Assembly (NCBI GenBank): GCA_024734555.1
Contig: JANPWX010000080.1
Span: 2,991,663-3,055,662, forward strand
Direction of reading: 5' to 3'
Origin: Trochalopteron elliotii
Taxonomy: Eukaryota > Chordata > Aves > Passeriformes > Leiothrichidae
Length of the DNA stretch: 64,000 bases
Part shown: one piece after another, positions 51,967 to 60,900 of the stretch
How positions within the stretch are numbered: the stretch's first letter is position 1
Layout: the number at the start of each line of letters is the position of its first letter
Translations under genes and position numbers: made by a program
The notes under the pieces: generated by a model
Seen by the model: only the letters and a program-made list of their open reading frames with translations
Told to the model about the DNA's origin: nothing
The model's database searches: none

Positions 51967-54900
51967 CTGTAGTCATATGCTGAAGGAAAAAACATACCAG
52001 GCAATAATGCACTGTTAAACTTTGAAACCTGTATGTGACCCCATTGCTTTCCAGTGGATTGTGTCAGTCCTGTCACAAATGACTGAAAATAGGCATCACC
52101 ATAGGCTACATCAATCAACCAAAGAAATGCCAGTTTAGTTATTTAGTATTATTAAACCATGTACCAAAGAGTGGACAGGCAAAATTCATCTATGAGTGGA
52201 AGGCTGGAATCTGTCCTTGCTTGAAGGAGTGATTTTGATAGGGAAGTTGACAAAATGTAATTTTTTGAACAAGCAACTGGTGTAAAATGAAAAGCAAATT
52301 TATAGTTGTTAAATATCCATAGGCTCGAATGCTCTTGCAGGGGTTCATTTGACCAAGAAATGCACCACATGAACTGGAACCATCTTTTCCATTAAGAACT
52401 GTAAATATGAAATAAAGAGCTTCTAAATAATCCTGATTATGTCCATCCTGATTTTTTGAAAATACTGTAGAAAATCCTGTTTAGCAATATAGGCACATTT
52501 TAAAGATACAAAGAAACACAGAAAATTTTCTTAATTTCAGGTGTAACATACTGTGTTCTCTGTCTCCAGCTGCATTTCAATTCTGTTTTGGCTTGAAACT
52601 TTTGATACTCTTTAAACTCCTCTTCACAGTACTTCAGATATTTGACTTCTCTTTCAAAGTAATCAAGTATGTTGGCATGCTGTAAACACAGTGACAAACA
52701 AGGATCATTACATGCTCAGAGACAGATCTCTTGCTGATGATCTGAATGGTATTAATATTTTCTCTAAATTAGAAATATAAATATCTCTATTTATCCCAGT
52801 AGTCTGCAGCAAAACAATATAAAGATGTGACCAACTTCAGGCACAAAGAAACCATAAACAACCATACTTTGGTAGTACACTATGCATTTATTTTATCTGG
52901 GATTCTGTGTTTTAGTTTTTATTAGTCTCTTCAACAGCCTAGTATTTTTCAGCGAATACTTCCATTACAATGAACATAATCTAAATATTAGTGACTGTTC
53001 CTTGGTTGATAATTCTGCACCCTAAAAAGTTAAGTTCCAAACCACAGATAATCTCTGCAGAAATAATATGTTTCCTCATATCACTCAGTTGGCTCCTGCC
53101 TTGCTTTGGAGAAGTAATTTTTGTTAAAATGAAGCTGCTGACGTGATGTTTGTTTGCTTTCTGCTGCAGCTCTGTGCATGGCAAACCTTTATGGGATGTT
53201 TATAAACTAGGTGCCTACATAAACCTGCAATAGAATGGGAAGATGGTTCTGTGATGTAAGAATAACTGGCCAGGCAGCAGGCAAGACTGCTAGGCTGACA
53301 CACTAGCTCCATCTTTGGCTGGGAGGTGGGCAAAAAGAAAAACTGAAAACTACGTAGAGAAAAAAGAGAAATTAAAACTGCTTGTGTTGTTCCCATGGTA
53401 TTTTGGTACAGATAGTCCTTATTTCAAAAGTGTGCATGAGTGGGAATGTTAGCAACGTTTTCAAAATGTGCTTTTCACTGAACTAGAACCGGAAATGAAG
53501 ACATGTAAATTGAATTACCAAATTTCAAGGAAAAAAATTAACACAAATGTGGACAAGAAGGTGTAAAGAAAAAGGAATTCAGTATATATACATTACTGTG
53601 CACTCTAAAACATTGCTTTACTGCATGAAAGGTGTCATTTTATGGATGTGGCAAAAATGCTGACCTCTTAATTGTGTTTTCATGTAGCCAGGTTGGAACA
53701 GTGGAATTCTGCCAACTGTCATTGAGATTTCCTTTAGTTGACTCTTACCTAAGCTCTGTACAAAGCCAGCTTGGCTACAGGTGATCTTTGGAGAATATGG
53801 CCATACTGATTCAAGTTAATTGCCATTATTTGAAGGCATTTTTGTCTCGGCAGACTTGTTTCTGTGTTGGAGTTTTCAGGATAAAGTGTCAAAGAGATTT
53901 AATAAAAATTCTTACTAACCTCATTACTCGGAGGGTGACATAGCGTTTGACAGATTTCCAAAATATGCACAACTCCAAGATTGTCAGAAACAGCCAGAAA
54001 ATGCTGCTCTGCTGAAAGATATTTGACAAAAAAAGTATAAACAATCCAAATTCCAACAGCAACGTGAACCTCCACCCAAAGGCAAGCTGCAGAGAATTCT
54101 TTTTTATTTTTCTGATCTTTTTAGTTTATTGCTCACTGCAGCAAAAAGAGCAAACTTACTGCTCTGTTATTTCATCAATCCCTTTAAAGTTTTTCTTTTA
54201 ACAGACTTTTTTTAATGAAACATTTTCAGTTGCTTTTATACCATGGTAGTACACTTAGAAGTGATGTATCCATTCTTGTATGTCCAGTGTTAAATTTGTG
54301 GAAGTATGTACTTACATAAGATAATTTGCAATAAGATTTGTGTACCTCGGAGTCATGGGCCATTTTGCAAACAGGGTAGCACAATAAAGTGCAATCACCA
54401 TCCACACACCTGAGGCACTGGAGGGGCTGATGAAAGTGATGATTGATTTGGTGATGTTCTGGAAATGAGATGGCTCATGAGTTTTCTTCAGTAAGTCCCA
54501 AATATCTATATTTCCATTGTCTCTGCCAATGAAGAAAACTCCTGGTCTTGTTAAAGACCATTGTCCCGCAGTGTATCTTCCTGCAGAGCAGCTTGACTGA
54601 AGGATTGGTGCATTCTTCATTTTTTTTGAAAACAAATAAAAGATAGAGCAAACAATCAAACAGTACTATCAGTTCATTACTTCAGATCTCCTGTCTTTGG
54701 AAAATGCTCACAATTTAAATGGTCCTATTACAGAAATTATATCAATAGTGAAATTCCTACCACCTGCTGCAGGTAAAAACGATTGTGGGGAAGTAAAAAA
54801 ACCTGGTATCTCACTTCTAGTCTCTTCAGGTAATCTGTCTGTCTGCTGTTAAAACCTGTGGTCTGGAGATTTTGTCAGGTGCAGCTAACTTGGATTCCTA

Positions 54901-57900
54901 CATGAGGCAAACTTAAAAACCCCAATGTTTCTTTGTCTTCACATGATGAAAAACCTTGTCCTAAAATACAAGTTCTTCAGATTTGTTCAGCATGCATTTC
55001 CCTAGCAGGAGAAATGAATAGTTGGGAAGCCATGTTTTTTACAAGGTTGGAGTTTAGGAAAGTCACTTCACTTTTTCTGTAAAAGGCAAGTTTATTAAGC
55101 TTTATCTAAAATAGTTTTCTGATGTGAAGAAGATGGAAAGCTTCTTTTATATCTGTTTTGTTTCTAAGATATGAAGCTTCAAGACTTACACGTTTCTGAA
55201 AATAGTCTCTGAGCCTGTTATAGTCCTGTCTTGTATGCCTGTCACAAATGTTGCAGCTGTGTTAAAGTAACTTACTGTAAGTCCTTCTTTCCAGATGGCA
55301 AACTTCTGGCCTCCAATGGTTAGAAAGACATCTTTAAAAAATGGAGATTTCTGGAGAGTGTTGATAGTTTCAGAGTGGAGGGCGTATTTCTCTGACTGCT
55401 TCTGACCTAATGGAGGAAAAAGGCAGTTGCTTGTTGCCTTAGGGATCAAGAAACAAGACTGAAGGACCTACCACAGACCTGGAAGATAGCAGCCTCTTTT
55501 TTTTGGTCACAAGGTACAGGAATTGGATTTGCCACAATTATTAGTTACTTCCATGATTTGTGCCGATATCTTTGTGCTACTTTGTCATGCCAGCTAAAGT
55601 GCTTGCACTTTTGAGGGTGTACTATTAAATCCAGGTGTTATCAGTGAGAGACACTATTAGAGCCATGAGCAAGAACATTAAAAAGACAGGGTATAGACAC
55701 AAATATTTCAAATTAGTGATATATTAATGCTTAAACAGGTATTGAGAAACTTGAACTTACTAACTGGTTTTGCTGAACTAGTACCAATTTTCTTTTTCCA
55801 CTTAGAATAAACAACTTCTCCATCCTATGAAAAAAATCAAGCAAAAAAATCAAGCAAAAAAAATCAAGCAAATGCTAATGTTAGAGCTTGGTGGCTTATT
55901 TCAAAGTGACTTGTTTTTAAGCTGGGACTTCTCTTAATTATAACCATTGATGCAAAGAGGATTTTTTGCCTTTTCTTTTATATATCTTTTCTATGACTTT
56001 TATTACCCTCACTATTCTTAGCATGCATACTTGTAATTCCTTAGGTTTCATAACTTAGCATAGTCCTAATATTCTGTTAGGCCAGGACACCAAACATCCT
56101 AAAGGCCTCATAGTAGGAGGCTGGAAAACCCAACACTATCTTGGGAAACCAAGAACATATGGGAACTCTAGAACATATCCTGTAAGCCAGAGATTTGGCC
56201 CATCCATGGGGGAATTCCTCAGATGGGGAAACATCACACCATTCATCCAGGCCTCCCATTGGGGCACCCTTGTTGGATATGCTCATTTGTCAGGTCTATA
56301 AATTGTATAGGTGCTCTATTGTGTGTGTGCATTGCTGCACATTCCACCTTGGCAAAGGGGTACACCAATAAAGATCCTTGTTAAAACACCAAGGTAAAAC
56401 CCCTTGTCCCTTAACCATGTCTGGCTCTCAATTTTTAAGATCAGGGAAAAGCATCACCATCATTAAATATGATCTGACTAAATTAAAACCTGAATTTGCA
56501 GCCAATGACTAAAAACACAGTAAAGTTTTGCATCACTGCTTTTCAGTTATGTATTGCCTACAGCTGTGATGTATGTAGGCAGTCCTTCCTGCAGAATTAG
56601 GAGCTTGGTTTTGATAGTTCATGCTTTGCTCCAGTATTTGGGAAAAAGGTGACTGGAAGCAAAAAGGAAGCTAAAAGCCTGATTTTCATTTCCATATGAA
56701 CTCAGAACTGGGAAAGACCCATGAATTTTAGTAGCATAAGGTAGGCAGTGGGCTATGAATAGTTGGGAATTCCTAAAGTGAAATTAAATTCTGGGGCAAA
56801 CTGTAGAATAAATGTTTCCACATGACATGTGGGAAAACACACAAAAAAATTATTAATCTTCTATGTTCTAGAATACATTGGTTACTAATACTTTGTTTAC
56901 TAATGGGTGGTTAAGCTCAACATATTTTGGAAATGTCTTCTAATTCTGCTCTTGAAGTAACAGTTCATAGTCTACCAAATATTGGAGATATATTATTTTT
57001 TAAGCATGTAGCTAAAAGTATTAAAGTGGAAGTAAAAAGTGGCATGTACAGAGAGATCTTTTTAGTTACACCTGAAGAAAACATGCAAGTCCATACATTT
57101 GTGAAAACTCTGTTATTTAGCTGTTCAGTCTTTCAGGTATCTTGGGTTAACATTTTAATTGGTAATACATTATTTTCACTTACTTCATTTCCAACAAAAA
57201 ACTCTGTGGATATATTCTCTAGCACTTGCAAATTTTTGCTTGAAAAAACACTCATCTCTGTATATGGCTTCTCTTTGATGGGTGTTCTTAGTGCACTCAG
57301 AGATTTTGCTTTCCCTGGGAAAAAACATTTACATTTTTTTGTTACACACTGGAATTTATTAGACCAAGCAAATCCTTTGTCTTGTAAAGGTAGTTTGTGG
57401 ATAAGGGGAATTTCAAGAAGAGATAGGAAGAAAGATTGCTGAGTAAAGCAGCAGTTCTGTAGGTTTACTGTTTGCTGATGGAGTCTCCCCATTGCTGCAG
57501 CTCTGAAGTCAGTGCTTCTTATATCCAGACCATACTTAGGGTAGCACCATCCTGTTCTTTGCCAGTTTTACACATCACCAGTGTCTGTGTGGGAGCTGCT
57601 CTTACACATCACCCATAGCTGCTGCAACCAGGAGCTAACATCTCTGCTCCAGGGAATGGATTATGCTTCTAAAAATAGTTTTCTGTAATGGCTGAAAAGG
57701 ACATATTGTTTCAGGGATAAAGAGATTGGGTGAGGGATTTGCATGGGCTTTTAAGTGAAACTGGATAGAGTCACTGTGAACATGGAATTGCTCAGTTTGG
57801 ATTTTTACATGTACATTTCTTTGTTGTCAGTACATGTAGGTCACACACTGAGTACCACTATACTTAAGAAATCTTTTTCTCTAGGTATATTTAGCTATAC

Positions 57901-60900
57901 AGTACTTTGTTGCTCAGCTTTTATTATGTATATACTGAAATGCAAGCTTATTAAAAACATTTTCCCCTGTAAGGTGTAATAGAAATATTACCTGGGGGTT
58001 TGTAACGATACTGCAGTTCCCTTAAACTAATTCTGGTGGGACCATACTCTGTCTTGGTATCTCTTTCATGCAGGTTTATCTGTTCAGAAAGAATTGCATT
58101 TGCTAAATCATTTTGTCAGATCTTTGAGGTACAAACCTAAATCACTTTCTGCTGTCCCCCAAACAGTGTTTTCTGGCTCACATACAAGCATGGAGAAAAT
58201 GCTCTTTGTGTTGCCTTTTTCCTGTAAGAATTTTGCTTTGTTTCTGGCAAAAAAGCCCAAACAACCCAGCTCCAGTGGTCATGCTTGTTCAAAAACTGTG
58301 CCAGCTGCAGGTATTCTCAGTAGCACAGATCAGCATGCCTAAAACTATAACTTCTTTTTCTTACCTATCATTGTTTTCAGCCTCACCTTTTTTCACAAAC
58401 TGCTATGACTGTTTTCATGAGACTGAATGTTGGTTTGCTAGTAATTATGGTTCTGCTGACCATAACCATGTTCCACCATTTGGGACTGAGATAGACAGCA
58501 GAGTATCTGAAAAGGTTGACAGGAACTTACACTATTTACACAGCTACTTTTGCACCTACTGCAGTTTTTTAGAAGCAGTCATGTTGTTTCTCATGAATCA
58601 GCTTTTCAAAATGCATTTTATTGAAGTTTAAAAGGAATGTTGAAGTAATTAATTTCATAATCAGAAAAAAATCAGAAGGAACTCACAATTTGCTGGAAAA
58701 AATAGAAATGGAAAGCAGAAGAATACATTCCTGTGGAGTTCTGGACATATCTACAGTTTGGCTCAATCCCTGTGTTCTGTGTTTGTAGACATTACCTTTA
58801 TGAGAGGTTTCCAGGAGAGATCTAATTCCTCATCAGTATCTGCAACATCAGCTGGCATGTGAGATCTTCTCTCCTCCTTCATTTTCTGAAATAAAAATTT
58901 TTCACGATGTTCGATGGATGGAATATCCCAAAATAATATTGACCTGCAAAATAATTGTGCAGTTTATATTGTATGGTGTTTTGGTTTGCAGCCACATGCA
59001 ATTTTCCTTACATTTTAAAGCTTGAGGTTTTCTTTAACCTTTTATCTTCAAGCCTTATATAACAGTAAAAGTCAGACAATGGCTAGATAATTAATTGCTT
59101 CTTTTTTAAATGATGAAATGTTTCTTTATTCACCCTTTCATCAGTTAATTATACCAAAGCAGCTAGATAGTATTCATACAGTTTGCTTATGGACAGTTTT
59201 TGGGTGAACCTACTGGCACTGCCTGGGTGAAATTCCTGAAGGCTGTAGCAGGTAATTTAGTAACTCAGACTGAAGATCAGTCCCAATTTTTGTGTGTACC
59301 AATTAATTTGCTGATGTTCAAGGCAAATGGTCCCACTCGTATCTGTCATCCCATCGGAATCTTCAGCCCTCTAATTGTTGTTTTTGTTCTACTCTGGACA
59401 TTCACTCACAGGTTTGATATAGCCAATGAAACTTTCCTCACTGCTGATATCTCTTTTCCCTTTTCTTTCTAGGAGTTGCTGAGGGACCTGTGCTCATCCA
59501 GTATGACATTACAGTGACTTCCCTGTTCTTAACTTCAGGTAAATACTTTCAATTTGGAACCCTGCTGGGTGAGTAGTTAAAATAATTTCTTCTATGTGCA
59601 TTACTTGCATTACACTGCAAACTTATTAAGAAATGCATTTGCAATCTTCTCATTTAATTCTTCAAAGTCTTCTCTGTTATTTGATTCAGAAAAATAACTT
59701 AGCATCATTAGAAAATTTTGCTCTCTCTGACTCTCCCTTTGATGTAACTAACAAATATTTGATTGAGCCCAGCCATGCAGCCTTGAAGCCTTAAGCCTTC
59801 TGACATCATGAAAGCTAAACATTTATTTCCACTTTTTGCATTCTGCCCCCTTGCTAGTCTTTCACACAGAATAATAATACAGCTATCATGACTATTCAGT
59901 CCACAAAAGAGGAGATTCACGAAGAGTAATTCTGCCAGCTAAGTCTCCAAATTTATATATAGTTTACAATAAATCTGTAGAAATAGGCCTTAGAATCTTT
60001 TAACAGCTTTTTTTGCATGTCACACAAACAAATGTAAGTGTGGGGCTGTGGCTTTCCAGGCTAATGCATGTGTGATCAACACTCTTCTGAAGGGGGTATA
60101 CACAGAATATAAACATATATATATGCAAGAGTTTTCAGTTAATAAACTCTTAATGCCATTACTGTAAAGGGTTTAACTGGGCAATAATGCAAAGTGCTTA
60201 TCCTCTGCATACAGAATTTCAGCCACTCAGGATATGCTGATAGGAATCCAGAAATGTGCTAGTTAAATCATTGATTATGGCTCATAAAGTTTTTGAAAGG
60301 AAACTGGAAGATGTCTTGTAGAGTATGTATTGTATATACCCATCAGGGGAGCAGGTTACAAGCTGCAGGCAATTTTCATCTCTGTTTTCAGAAGTACCAC
60401 CCTTTTGGTTGTCCTGAAAATAACAGTAATAATTATTACAGGGGAAGAAGATGTTGAAAGACAAAAATCACATTCTGATACTTAAGTACTTCAACACATA
60501 CAACAGCCTACTAGAAATGAAGCCACTGTTTCTGCTTGGGTAAGCTTTGAAAATCAGGACTTGTGAATTTGCAGTGAAACAAAAAATAAAGTCAAGCTAT
60601 TTTACAAATGTGCTTCAAGTGAACTGATACCAACTTTGCCCACTACACACCTAAAATTCTAAATTAACTTAGCAGGATAAACACTTGCAGTGGTACCAGT
60701 AAGTCAGACCCTCTTTAATTTGCCATGTCTGTAACTTCTTTTATGCAGCTTAACTAAAGAGCCAGTAATTGAGAAATTTATCTCCAACAGTTCAGTGTAG
60801 TGGGAATAATGTGTCTTTGCCAAGTTTACTCCATGGGTCATCTATCTTAAATTATCACTTGGCTAGACCTCACTATGGGATTGTAGTGGTGCCTTCAAAT

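Noticed and set aside
56077..56286. 69-codon minus-strand open frame
   Set aside because: It lies inside the LTR-like block, on its antisense strand, and resembles no retroviral protein.
56927..57442. 171-codon open frame on +
   Set aside because: It overlaps the minus-strand DNAI3 exon at 57184-57314, which has matching splice sites and phases; the + reading has no recognisable domain.
58206..58631. 141-codon + open frame in a DNAI3 intron
   Set aside because: Cys/Phe-rich reading without a domain; it lies in an intron on the opposite strand of a well-supported gene.
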